Origin: Mesonia sp008017825
GTDB taxonomy: Bacteria > Bacteroidota > Bacteroidia > Flavobacteriales > Flavobacteriaceae
Reading direction: 5' to 3'
NCBI RefSeq assembly: GCF_008017825.1
Contig: NZ_VRLS01000043.1
Location: 1-64,000, forward strand
DNA: 64,000 bases
Positions 49,801 to 57,700 of this stretch are shown here, piece by piece. Numbering within the stretch: the stretch's first letter is position 1; every line of letters begins with the position of its first letter. Below the pieces are notes generated by a model. That model made no database searches. It was not told the DNA's origin and saw only the letters and a program-made list of their open reading frames with translations. Made by a program: the position numbers and the translations under genes.

Positions 49801-51192
49801 TTAGTTTAAAACTTTCAATTGCTCAACGATCTCTTGTAAATTGGTTTGAGCGTCCCCAAAAAGAAGCTGGCAATTTTCTTTTTCAAACAATTCGTTTGCA
49901 ATACCTGCATAACCGGGATTCATACTTCGTTTAAATACGATGACGTTTTTACTTAAATGTGCTTTAATAATTGGCATGCCATAAATAGAACTCTCTGGGT
50001 TGGTTTCCGCAACAGGGTTTACAACATCATTTGCCCCAATAACTAATAATAAGTCGTATTCTTGTATATAGTCATTGGCCTCGTGAATTTCTTTGAGGTA
50101 ATCATAATCTATTTTTGCTTCGGCGAGTAACACATTCATATGTCCTGGCATTCTACCTGCAACAGGGTGAATAATGTAATCTAAGGTCTTATCTTGTCCG
50201 TGCAATAATTTTTGAAGTTGAAAACAAGTGTGTTGAGCCTGTGCTACAGCCATTCCGTAACCAGGAACAATTCCGATTTTTTTTGACAGAAGTAATTTAG
50301 TAACTGTTTCAGAAACATTGGTCTCTTGAATTACTTGCTGCTGAGATGTTTGTGCTCCCTGTTGTTTGCTTTTATTGGAACCAGCAATAACTTTCCATAG
50401 AGGTCTATTCATGGCTTTACACATTAGAATAGTTAAGAAAATTCCTGCGGCACCCACAAAAATTCCTCCTGCAATCATGGTTTTATTATCGTATAAAAGA
50501 CCAGCTAATGCAGTGGCAATTCCAGTAATAGAGTTGAGTAAAGAAATCACTACAGGCATATCTGCACCACCAATGGGCATCACGAATATAATTCCGTAAA
50601 GTAATCCTAATACTAATAAAATGAGGGTAAGATGAAAAAATGAAATAGGTAAAACCGAGGCTGCAAAAGCTATGGGTAATGCGACACAAATAATTACTAG
50701 AATTTTAGAAATCACATTGATAAATAAAGAATTACGATCTTTTAATTTTCCTGAAAGTTTTAAGTAGGCTATTATACTTCCTGAAAATGCAATTGCTCCA
50801 GTAATCGTTCCTAAGTTTAAGAGAATTTGGGGCCCAGTGGCTATAGTAGTATTAATTTGTATGGCTTCAATCCATCCTAATAACATAGCGCATCCACCGC
50901 CAGTAGCGTTAAGTAGAGATACCATTTGTGGCATTCCAGTCATTTTAACTTTAAAAGCCATTTGCTTACCTACTAGAATCCCTAGAACAATAGCGGTTAA
51001 AATAATACCCAAATTAGTGTAATTGATTTTCTCTGATATAATTCCCGTAAAAACACTAAGAATAGCAATTAGCATACCAACAGCAGCTATGGTGTTTCCT
51101 TTACTGGCGTGCTTAGGTGAGCTCATTAATTTAAGACCTGTGATAAAAGAGAACGAGGCTAATAAATAGCCAATATTCATAATGATATTCAT
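49801..51192 (-). CDS. pntB: NAD(P) transhydrogenase subunit beta
   Basis: The 463-residue protein has about nine membrane helices (to about residue 265) and a C-terminal NADP(H)-binding domain III with VPGYGMAVAQAQH, HPVAGRMPGHMNVLLAEA, VIGANDVVNPVA and RSMNPGYAGI. It couples proton re-entry to NADPH formation. It is the third cistron of pntAA-pntAB-pntB, separated by 4 nt. Confidence 0.96.
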   Translation of the reverse strand: MNIIMNIGYLLASFSFITGLKLMSSPKHASKGNTIAAVGMLIAILSVFTGIISEKINYTNLGIILTAIVLGILVGKQMAFKVKMTGMPQMVSLLNATGGGCAMLLGWIEAIQINTTIATGPQILLNLGTITGAIAFSGSIIAYLKLSGKLKDRNSLFINVISKILVIICVALPIAFAASVLPISFFHLTLILLVLGLLYGIIFVMPIGGADMPVVISLLNSITGIATALAGLLYDNKTMIAGGIFVGAAGIFLTILMCKAMNRPLWKVIAGSNKSKQQGAQTSQQQVIQETNVSETVTKLLLSKKIGIVPGYGMAVAQAQHTCFQLQKLLHGQDKTLDYIIHPVAGRMPGHMNVLLAEAKIDYDYLKEIHEANDYIQEYDLLLVIGANDVVNPVAETNPESSIYGMPIIKAHLSKNVIVFKRSMNPGYAGIANELFEKENCQLLFGDAQTNLQEIVEQLKVLN

Positions 51193-51196
51193 AACT

Positions 51197-51499
51197 TTAA
51201 TTAGATTTTGTGGTAAACATTCTCAACATTCTACGGGTCACTAAAAATCCTCCAGCGATATTAAGTGTTCCTAAAAAAACAGCTATTCCGCCTAGAATTA
51301 ATATTCCTATATGAGCATCTTCAGGTAAATTAAGTACTATGGCAATGGCTCCTATGGTAATAACACCGCTAATGGCATTTGCTCCCGACATAAGTGGTGT
51401 GTGTAAAACCGATGGCACGTTAGATAGTACTTCTATTCCAATGAAGATACAAAGGAGTACGATGTAAATCGCTTCTAAGTTATTTTGTAAAAATTCCAT
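51197..51499 (-). CDS. pntAB: NAD(P) transhydrogenase subunit alpha, membrane part
   Basis: The 100-residue protein carries three or four membrane helices (IYIVLLCIFIGIEVLSNVP, PLMSGANAISGVITIGAIAIVL, IGILILGGIAVFLGTLNIAGGFLVTRRML). SGANAISG is the conserved domain II alpha motif. The alpha subunit is split into this and the soluble pntAA, as in many bacteria. Confidence 0.94.
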   Translation of the reverse strand: MEFLQNNLEAIYIVLLCIFIGIEVLSNVPSVLHTPLMSGANAISGVITIGAIAIVLNLPEDAHIGILILGGIAVFLGTLNIAGGFLVTRRMLRMFTTKSN

Positions 51500-51509
51500 A
51501 TTTTAATTA

Positions 51510-52586
51510 TTATTCTTGATTAATTACTTGAGTAGCTTTAATAAGTTCGTTTTCTTCCCCTTTTTCGATGAGATGTTTTATAAAGTTGAAATAATTAGCA
51601 GACAATAATTGAGAAGCAGCTTTTGAAAGTTCTCTCGATAAATGAGAGTTTCCTAAAATTGTAGTGGAATTGTATGTTATCGTTTCGTTGTTTTTGGTTA
51701 AGCTACAATTACCACCTTGTTCTGCTGCTAGATCGATAACAACCGAACCAGAAGGCATATTTTGTACGGCGTTTTCATCAATAAGAACAGGAGCTTTTTT
51801 TCCAGGAATATTCGCTGTACATATCACTATGTTTGTAGATTGGAGTTGCTCGTTTATGCGATCTTGTTGTCGTTGCTTGTAATCTTCTGCTTGCTCTACA
51901 GCATAACCGCCTGCATTTTTAGCTTCGGTATTTCCTTCAATTTCTATAAAATTAGCGCCTAAACTTCTTACTTCTTCTCCAGCAGCTTTTCTTACATCGA
52001 AAGCGTGTACAATGGCTCCTAATCGTTTTGTGGTAGCAATAGCTTGTAAACCTGCAACTCCAGCGCCTAAAACTAAAACCTTAGCAGGTTGTAAAGTGCT
52101 TGTGGCTGTCGTAATCATAGGAAAAACTTTAGAGTATAACTCCGTTGCTTTTAAAACAGCTTTATATCCAGATAGAGCATCTAAAGAAGATCGCACATCC
52201 ATCGCTTGTGCTAAAGTAGTTCTAGGAAGTTGGTCTAAACTGTAAACCTTTGCTTGCAGTTTTTTAAACTTTTCAAGTCGCTCAGAAAAATATAAAGTGT
52301 TGTAAATACCAATAAATGTGGTGTGAGGGGTTACGTTATCCTTTTCTTCTATTACATCGTTTATAGAAAGAATAAAGTTTGCCTTTTGTAAGATATGAGC
52401 TTTAGTTTCTATAGTAGCTCCTGCAGAAATATATTCGGCATCTGTTATGTTTGCTCTTAAACCGTAGTCTTTTTCTACTTGAATAACAACTTCATATTTT
52501 TCAATTAATTTTTTTACCTCTTGGGGAAGAAAGGCGAGTCTTGTTTCTTGAGAGGACTCCTTTAGAAGTCCAAAATGATGTTTCAT
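51510..52586 (-). CDS. pntAA: NAD(P) transhydrogenase subunit alpha, soluble part
   Basis: The 358-residue protein is homologous to alanine dehydrogenase, with N-terminal GLLKESSQETRLAFLPQEV, the Rossmann loop VLVLGAGVAGLQAIATTKRLGA and DVRKAAGEEVRSLGANF, and TANIPGKKAPVLI. It binds NAD(H) and hands hydride to domain III. First gene of the pnt operon. A near-consensus -24/-12 element upstream has a spacing one base short. Confidence 0.95.
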   Translation of the reverse strand: MKHHFGLLKESSQETRLAFLPQEVKKLIEKYEVVIQVEKDYGLRANITDAEYISAGATIETKAHILQKANFILSINDVIEEKDNVTPHTTFIGIYNTLYFSERLEKFKKLQAKVYSLDQLPRTTLAQAMDVRSSLDALSGYKAVLKATELYSKVFPMITTATSTLQPAKVLVLGAGVAGLQAIATTKRLGAIVHAFDVRKAAGEEVRSLGANFIEIEGNTEAKNAGGYAVEQAEDYKQRQQDRINEQLQSTNIVICTANIPGKKAPVLIDENAVQNMPSGSVVIDLAAEQGGNCSLTKNNETITYNSTTILGNSHLSRELSKAASQLLSANYFNFIKHLIEKGEENELIKATQVINQE

Positions 52587-52820
52587 AAATAATATAAATA
52601 TGTGATCAGCTTATTTTAAAGCTAGGACTTGCCAAGTTTTATACCATCTTAAGAAAAGATCTACTTTTGGTTTTTAATTTACTGAATATTAGAATTTTGT
52701 GTTTTTTTAGTGAAATATTTTACTGGGTAGGTATTACTCGCTTGAATAGTAGTGTGCCGAATAGAGAAGAAGATGAAAAGATATTTTACTTGCGTGTGGA
52801 AAAGCTGAAAATTGGGAAAT
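52587..52820. other. Promoter region of pntAA; open frame without a start codon
   Basis: A plus-strand frame runs open through much of this gap to a TAA at 52820-52822, but it lacks an ATG and its C-terminal part (VPNREEDEKIFYLRVEK) looks only loosely protein-like. I treat it as non-coding. The pnt promoter must lie on the other strand in the same stretch. Confidence 0.4.
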
Positions 52821-52859
52821 AAAAAAACCCTAAAACGATAATAAACGTTTTAGGGTTTT
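52821..52859 (-). terminator. Terminator of tRNA-Arg
   Basis: A 14-bp stem (52824-52837 with 52846-52859) is followed on the minus strand by seven Ts, five bases below the tRNA. Confidence 0.88.
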
Positions 52860-52863
52860 GTAG

Positions 52864-52937
52864 TGACCTTGCCAGGATTCAAACCTGGAACCTCCTGAGC
52901 CGTAATCAGGTGCGCTATTCAGTTGCGCCACAAGGCC
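52864..52937 (-). tRNA. tRNA-Arg (anticodon ACG)
   Basis: The minus-strand cloverleaf has acceptor GGCCTTG/CAAGGTC (one G-U), D stem GCGC/GCGC, anticodon stem CCTGA/TCAGG with loop TTACGGC giving ACG, and T loop TTTGAAT. Discriminator A; no encoded CCA. It reads CGN codons by A34 modification to inosine. Confidence 0.97.
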
Positions 52938-52949
52938 GTTTTGCGGGTG

Positions 52950-52980
52950 CAAATATATCTCTTTTATATAAAACTACAAA
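52950..52980 (-). promoter_or_regulatory. tRNA-Arg promoter
   Basis: Minus-strand TTTG (52980-52977), 19-base spacer, then TATATTTG (52957-52950): a perfect match to the Bacteroidota housekeeping promoter, 12 bases before the tRNA. Confidence 0.85.
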
Positions 52981-53054
52981 GTTTTCTGTTTTAAAATTCA
53001 AATTTTAATTGTAAAAACTTCTGGCTATCTTCGAAAACTCCAAAATTGACTCCT

Positions 53055-53564
53055 ATGAATATTGAATCATTAGTAAGGACTATACCCGATTTTCCTAAGA
53101 AAGGGATTAGTTATAAAGATATTACTCCGCTTTTACAAGATTATAAAGTTATGGAATATTGTGTGAAGAAATTTGCAGAGCAAATAGATTCGCCAATAGA
53201 CAAAGTAGTGGGAATAGAGTCTCGAGGTTTTTTCTTTGCTACTTTATTGGCAAAAGAGTTAAAGGCAGGTTTTGTTCTGATAAGGAAATCGGGGAAACTA
53301 CCTTATAATACCTTAAAAGAACCTTATGATCTAGAATACGGTCAAGATGAGTTAGAAATTCACGAAGACGCGATTCTAAAAGGAGAAAAAGTCTTAATTC
53401 ATGATGATGTTCTAGCGACTGGCGGCACCGCTAAAGCTGCTTGCAATTTGGTAGAACGTTTAGAAGGAGAGATTATTCAATGTAATTTTTTAATTGAGCT
53501 TACTTTTTTAGAAGGGAAAAATCAATTAGAAGGAAAAGACATCTTCTCGCTCATAAAGTATTAA
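53055..53564 (+). CDS. apt: Adenine phosphoribosyltransferase
   Basis: About 169 residues starting at ATG 53055; an upstream TTG at 53046 is less likely. It salvages adenine to AMP using PRPP. Visible are RTIPDFPKKGISYKDITPLL, VGIESRGFFFATLLA, FVLIRKSGKLPYNT and the PRPP motif VLIHDDVLATGGTAKAACNLVE. Length and motifs are standard. It converges with a small gene, sharing 4 nt. Confidence 0.97.
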   Translation: MNIESLVRTIPDFPKKGISYKDITPLLQDYKVMEYCVKKFAEQIDSPIDKVVGIESRGFFFATLLAKELKAGFVLIRKSGKLPYNTLKEPYDLEYGQDELEIHEDAILKGEKVLIHDDVLATGGTAKAACNLVERLEGEIIQCNFLIELTFLEGKNQLEGKDIFSLIKY

Positions 53565-53746
53565 TTTTCTAATAATTTTTGATTGGGGTTTGCTCCAGCG
53601 TGTTTAGTAACCCAAGCTTTCCAGCCAATAATTGCCAGTTGAAATTTGCTAGCATTTCTTAAGTCGAGCCCTTTTTTGGTATAATTGGGCAAAATGGCTT
53701 TATTGAGTTTAGATAAACCTCTAAATATTGATGTTTTAAGTCCCAT
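53561..53746 (-). CDS. Conserved-looking 61-residue basic protein
   Basis: It reads MGLKTSIFRGLSKLNKAILPNYTKKGLDLRNASKFQLAIIGWKAWVTKHAGANPNQKLLEN. The middle part (ASKFQLAIIGWKAWVT) has an amphipathic helix. Similar short flavobacterial proteins are sometimes annotated as SsrA-binding protein by name only, but this lacks SmpB features. Function unknown; a positively charged surface could bind nucleic acid. It overlaps apt by 4 nt tail to tail. Confidence 0.7.
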   Translation of the reverse strand: MGLKTSIFRGLSKLNKAILPNYTKKGLDLRNASKFQLAIIGWKAWVTKHAGANPNQKLLEN

Positions 53747-53822
53747 GGTTTTTCTTTTAAAAATACAAAATCCCTGAAAGACAAGCTTTCAAGGATTCAT
53801 ATTTTAAGAAAATTATAGGCTT

Positions 53823-56054
53823 TTACTTGGTTGTGATGACAATTACTCCGTCTTTAGCTTTTTTTCCAAATTTTTCAATAGCTTTTTTACCTTTTAATGT
53901 AAAGATGCTTTTAATCTGATCTGGGTTTAGCTCACTAAGTTGTCTTCTTGTGATTTCTTTTCCGTTAAGGATAATGAGGGTGTTTTTGTTTTGAAGAGAA
54001 ATTTGATGCTCTAACAATTCTTTAGGAGAGGTTGTATTGATTTCACCTTCTTTGTAAATATTAAAATTCATTAATTTTTTTCCGTTTGAATTAATATTTA
54101 GTTTCTCCTTTGCTTCTTGAGATGTGTAAACTGTAATCGTTTTTATTTTTTCAGCTGGGATGTTTGCTGCCTCGCTTGCTTCTATTTGTTTACCGTTAAG
54201 GCAATAAATATATTCACTTGCAGACTCGATAATTTCGACCTCAATCTCTTTATTGTTTTCTTCTTTCGAGGGGATCTCTTTGTCTTCTTTTAAGGTTATG
54301 TCAATAATGCCGTATTTAGCTTTATCTCCGTATTCACTTATAGCGTTCTGCTCCTTAATTAAATTTACATTTTCAATATTTTCAGGTTGGAGTAAGCTCA
54401 ATTCCTTACGATTAGATTCTTTTCCATTAATGATGATAAGTGGACTTTGTTTAGTAGTTCTTAAAGCTTTTTTGACACCTTCATTTGAAGTTTGAATTGC
54501 AGGAATCTCCTTAATAATAATTGCCCCATCTTTGGCTTTTTCTCCGTAGATTTTCTGTGCTTCTTCGGGCTCGAGTCTTTCTACATTTAATGAAGAACCT
54601 TCTTTAAATGTATGAGATTTTTTTTGAAACTTATTTGCTTCTTTGCCATTAATAATAATTAAAGGTTTTTCTCCTAACTTGTTGGATGTTATTTTTTTTT
54701 CAGCTGTGATTCCGTTATTAGAAATTATGGTAGCTTCATCGTTTTTGTTCCAGATTTTAATATGGTTATTTACAACCACTATTTTTATAGGAAAACTATT
54801 GACCCCTTCAATAATCATATTTTTTATATAGCTTTCATTATCTTTAAATTTGCTGCTAATCGTTAGAGAAATGATTTCACTTTTAGTGTTTCTCTCTATA
54901 TTAGAAAACTTTAGTTTAGTATTTTCTAGTTCTTTTTCTAGTCCGTTTTTAATTTTTCTGATTTCTTTATCAGAAGTGTATTTAGTAATTACATACGTTT
55001 TTTTAGTAGTTAAAGCTGTTTTTTGCTGCTGCTGAGTTTTATCAACTTCTTGAAGATGATTAGCTGAAGCGTTTTTAACCGACTTTATCCCTTCTGTAAT
55101 TAAATCTTTATGAGGAAGGTTTTCGTTCTCATGAATTTCCGTGGATTGATTTTCCGCTAAGGGAATAAATTTTATTTCTTCTTTTACATTGAAACTCCAT
55201 AAAAAAAGACTTAATAAAGGTAAAATGAGAATAGATTTGGCCCAAGCATATTTGGACGATGCATTTTTGTGTAACATAACAATTCGTTTTTTGATTAATG
55301 ATTGATAAAATGAATTGCCTAAACTAGGCGAGTGATGATGATTAGAAGTTTTTAATAAGGTAAGTGCATATTCTTTTTGGTCAACGTTGTTTTTTGTGGT
55401 AACATTTCTGTCCGCAATAAACTCTAAATTCTCTAGCATTTGTTTATTATACCACCAAGCAAACGGATTGAACCATAAAAATACAAGCATGAGTTGATGT
55501 AGCATTACATCTATAGAGTGGTATTGCTTACCGTGAATTTTTTCATGTTCAATGATTAATTTTAGCTCATCTTTTTGATAGGAGGGTAGGTGATAACCAA
55601 TAAAATGAAAAAAGGAAAACGGAGAGGTTTTTTTAATTAATTCAATATGATAAAAACCTTCAGCATCTCTCTTTTTAGGTAGTCTTAAAATATTAAATAG
55701 GCTGAGTAACTGAAATAAAAACCTAATGCCCATAAAAATCACCCCAACAATATAAAGGTTAAGTAATAGTTTTAACCAGTTAAATGATTCAGTTTCTGCT
55801 AAAGGAAAGTTTTGTACAGGAGAAGAACTAACTTCGTTTCCAGGTAAAAAAACCGAATTTAAAATAGGCTCAGTTTCAATATATGTGATTTGAGTAAATT
55901 CTAAAAAAGGAAAACTAAAAGCGCACACCATTCCTAGTAAAAGAAAGTAGCGATTACTCTCAAAATAGGTGTCTTTTCGTAAAGCGAAATAATAGACGAT
56001 AAAAAATAGTCCTAATATAGATGTGCTTTTTAATAAGTAGAGAAGAATTTCCAT
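53823..56054 (-). CDS. BlaR1-like M56 membrane metallopeptidase with four TonB-plug-like repeats
   Basis: The 743-residue protein has about four N-terminal membrane helices (to about 290), enclosing the cytoplasmic zinc site HEKIH (170-174) and FNPFAWWYNKQMLENLEFIADR with the third-ligand Glu. The C-terminal half is periplasmic. It contains four repeats in which an I/L-N-G-K-E/Q turn is followed by an EKI/EEAQ-type helix and KDGxIxITxK strands, as in TonB-dependent receptor plug domains. The classical penicillin-binding sensor of BlaR1 is absent. It overlaps blaI by one base. The signal sensed is unknown. Confidence 0.92.
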   Translation of the reverse strand: MEILLYLLKSTSILGLFFIVYYFALRKDTYFESNRYFLLLGMVCAFSFPFLEFTQITYIETEPILNSVFLPGNEVSSSPVQNFPLAETESFNWLKLLLNLYIVGVIFMGIRFLFQLLSLFNILRLPKKRDAEGFYHIELIKKTSPFSFFHFIGYHLPSYQKDELKLIIEHEKIHGKQYHSIDVMLHQLMLVFLWFNPFAWWYNKQMLENLEFIADRNVTTKNNVDQKEYALTLLKTSNHHHSPSLGNSFYQSLIKKRIVMLHKNASSKYAWAKSILILPLLSLFLWSFNVKEEIKFIPLAENQSTEIHENENLPHKDLITEGIKSVKNASANHLQEVDKTQQQQKTALTTKKTYVITKYTSDKEIRKIKNGLEKELENTKLKFSNIERNTKSEIISLTISSKFKDNESYIKNMIIEGVNSFPIKIVVVNNHIKIWNKNDEATIISNNGITAEKKITSNKLGEKPLIIINGKEANKFQKKSHTFKEGSSLNVERLEPEEAQKIYGEKAKDGAIIIKEIPAIQTSNEGVKKALRTTKQSPLIIINGKESNRKELSLLQPENIENVNLIKEQNAISEYGDKAKYGIIDITLKEDKEIPSKEENNKEIEVEIIESASEYIYCLNGKQIEASEAANIPAEKIKTITVYTSQEAKEKLNINSNGKKLMNFNIYKEGEINTTSPKELLEHQISLQNKNTLIILNGKEITRRQLSELNPDQIKSIFTLKGKKAIEKFGKKAKDGVIVITTK

Positions 56055-56413
56055 TACTTTTTATTTTCGATAATCTCTAAAATTTCGCGTAGCTCTTTGG
56101 CGCTTATTTTTTCCTCTTGAGCGAAAAAAGAAACCATATTCTTATAAGAACTATCAAAAAACTTTTGAGTAGCATTTTTCATAAAATAGGCAGAATAACT
56201 TTCTTTGCTAACCTTAGGAAAGTAACGATGGGTTTTTCCAAACGCTTCATAATTTACAAACCCTTTCTCTTCTAGCTTTCTAACCAGTGTAGAAACCGTA
56301 TTGTAGTGCAGTTTGCTATTAGGCATTTCGGCTAAAATTTCTTTTACAAATGCTTCTTTTAGCTTCCATAAAGCTTGCATCACCTCTTCCTCTTTCGGAG
56401 TTAATTTTTCCAT
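56054..56413 (-). CDS. BlaI/MecI-family repressor
   Basis: The 119-residue winged-helix repressor has LTPKEEEVMQALWKLKEAFVKEILAEMP, LHYNTVSTLVRKLEEKGFVNYEAFGKTHRYFPKV, and a C-terminal dimerisation helix with FDSSYKNMVSFFAQEEKIS. In the classical system the M56 protease cleaves BlaI to relieve repression. The half-site AACTAT overlaps its own start codon and repeats upstream. Target genes beyond its own operon cannot be told. Confidence 0.94.
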   Translation of the reverse strand: MEKLTPKEEEVMQALWKLKEAFVKEILAEMPNSKLHYNTVSTLVRKLEEKGFVNYEAFGKTHRYFPKVSKESYSAYFMKNATQKFFDSSYKNMVSFFAQEEKISAKELREILEIIENKK

Positions 56414-56574
56414 AGTTGTGTTATTTGGGCGTTCCCTTTCAGGTCAGGCTGTCCACTATATCTTTTTCTTGTTTAAAAAAAACAAGTAAAAGGATGCCGT
56501 TTCCATCCTTAACGCAAATCAAATCTATAACTAAAAAATAAGTTAAACAACTATTTTTATAGTTATGTAACTAT
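56412..56574. promoter_or_regulatory. Candidate BlaI operator region with AACTAT half-sites
   Basis: AACTAT-TTTT-ATAGTT (56549-56564) overlaps ATAGTTA-TG-TAACTAT (56559-56574); a further ATAGTT covers the blaI start codon (56412-56417). Two hairpins (56468-56486, 56490-56510) lie between. The positions suit repression of blaI and possibly of the divergent antiporter gene. Confidence 0.5.
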
Positions 56575-56616
56575 TTTATTAGTTTCTATTTTAATTTCTC
56601 TGAAAAAGAAAACCCT

Positions 56617-56624
56617 TATCTTCG
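56617..56624 (+). promoter_or_regulatory. Near-consensus -7 box of the antiporter gene
   Basis: TATCTTCG matches seven of eight positions of TATNTTTG, 15 bases before the ATG at 56640. Confidence 0.35.
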
Positions 56625-56639
56625 CAAAAAAAAATCGAT

Positions 56640-57584
56640 ATGTCTGTTTTACTTATTCTATTAGGTTTGGTTTTATTAGTAGTGGGAGGAGAGTTCTTGG
56701 TAAGATCTTCTGTAGCACTTTCTTTTAAATTAAATATTTCTAAAATGGTCATAGGGCTTACCGTAGTCTCTTTTGCTACGTCTATGCCAGAGCTTCTAGT
56801 AAGTTTGCAAGCGGCATTAGATGGCTTTTCAGACATTAGTTTAGGGAATGTTATAGGTTCTAATATTGCCAACATAGGATTGGTATTGGGAATTACAGCT
56901 ATTATAAGTAGTCTAGAAATAGATAAAGATTTTTATAAATTCAACTGGCCGGTGATGATGTTATTCTCGGTGATGCTTTATTTCTTTTTATATACAGGGG
57001 GTGAAATTTCAAGAACTGAAGGGATAGGTTTCGTAGTTGCAATCGTTATTTATCTTTTGGTTTTAATACAGCGTGCAAGAAAACACGATGAGGTTCCTAC
57101 AGAAGATATTGACGATAAGCTGCAAGGTGTTTCTTATTTTAAAATCGTTGTTTGGTTAATTATAGGAGGAGTGGCACTATACTTCGGGTCCGAGTCTTTA
57201 GTGACGGGAGCGGTAGATCTGGCAACTAAAATTGGCGTAAGCGAGCGTGTAATCTCGGTAACTATGATAGCGGTGGGAACAAGTGTTCCAGAGCTTGCAG
57301 CTTCGGTAATTGCAGCATTAAAACAAGAAAAAGCACTTTCGTTAGGAAATTTAATAGGTTCTAATATTTTTAATATTGCTTCCGTTTTAGGAATTACTGC
57401 CATCATTAAACCTATCGTAATGCAGTCTGATGAAATTTTAACCAATGATATTTTTTGGATGCTAGGTTTTGCTTTTATTATACTTCCATTGGTATTCTTG
57501 CCAAAGAAATTTATATTCAGTAGATATAAAGGAGTGATTATTTTTTCAGCTTATGCGCTGTTTATAGCTTTAACTTTTATTTAA
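56640..57584 (+). CDS. Calcium/sodium antiporter (CaCA family, YrbG-like)
   Basis: The 314-residue membrane protein has ten or eleven helices and two inverted repeats, each with the alpha motif: GNVIGSNIANIGLVLGITAI (first) and GNLIGSNIFNIASVLGITAI (second), plus TSMPELLVSLQAAL and TSVPELAASVIAAL. These acidic/polar residues form the ion site. It exports Ca2+ in exchange for Na+ or K+. It is divergent from blaI. Confidence 0.95.
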   Translation: MSVLLILLGLVLLVVGGEFLVRSSVALSFKLNISKMVIGLTVVSFATSMPELLVSLQAALDGFSDISLGNVIGSNIANIGLVLGITAIISSLEIDKDFYKFNWPVMMLFSVMLYFFLYTGGEISRTEGIGFVVAIVIYLLVLIQRARKHDEVPTEDIDDKLQGVSYFKIVVWLIIGGVALYFGSESLVTGAVDLATKIGVSERVISVTMIAVGTSVPELAASVIAALKQEKALSLGNLIGSNIFNIASVLGITAIIKPIVMQSDEILTNDIFWMLGFAFIILPLVFLPKKFIFSRYKGVIIFSAYALFIALTFI

Positions 57585-57597
57585 TATTATTTATTAA

Positions 57598-57677
57598 GGG
57601 GGTGTTAATAAAAATAACATCTTTTTAAATAAGTTAACATTAAAATATAGGGGGTGTTTTAAAAATGATTAATTTTG
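57598..57677 (+). promoter_or_regulatory. glnN upstream region: repeated GGGGGTGTT and a -7 box
   Basis: GGGGGTGTT occurs at 57598-57606 and 57650-57658, 52 bp apart (about five helical turns). TAATTTTG at 57670-57677 matches TAnnTTTG, 23 bases before the glnN ATG. G runs are rare in this low-GC DNA, so the repeats are candidate activator or repressor sites. Confidence 0.5.
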
Positions 57678-57700
57678 TCGTGCAACACAAACCAAAAAAA

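Noticed and set aside
52600..52640. A sigma-54 promoter for pntAA
   Set aside because: GG and GC are separated by nine rather than ten bases, which generally prevents recognition; kept only as a weak hint.
52587..52822. A long plus-strand frame ending at 52822
   Set aside because: It has no ATG, its amino-terminal part is the reverse of the pnt promoter, and nothing in it matches a family I know.
53767..53796. A hairpin between the M56 gene and the 61-residue gene
   Set aside because: The stem is interrupted and the minus-strand T run is weak, so I do not call a terminator.
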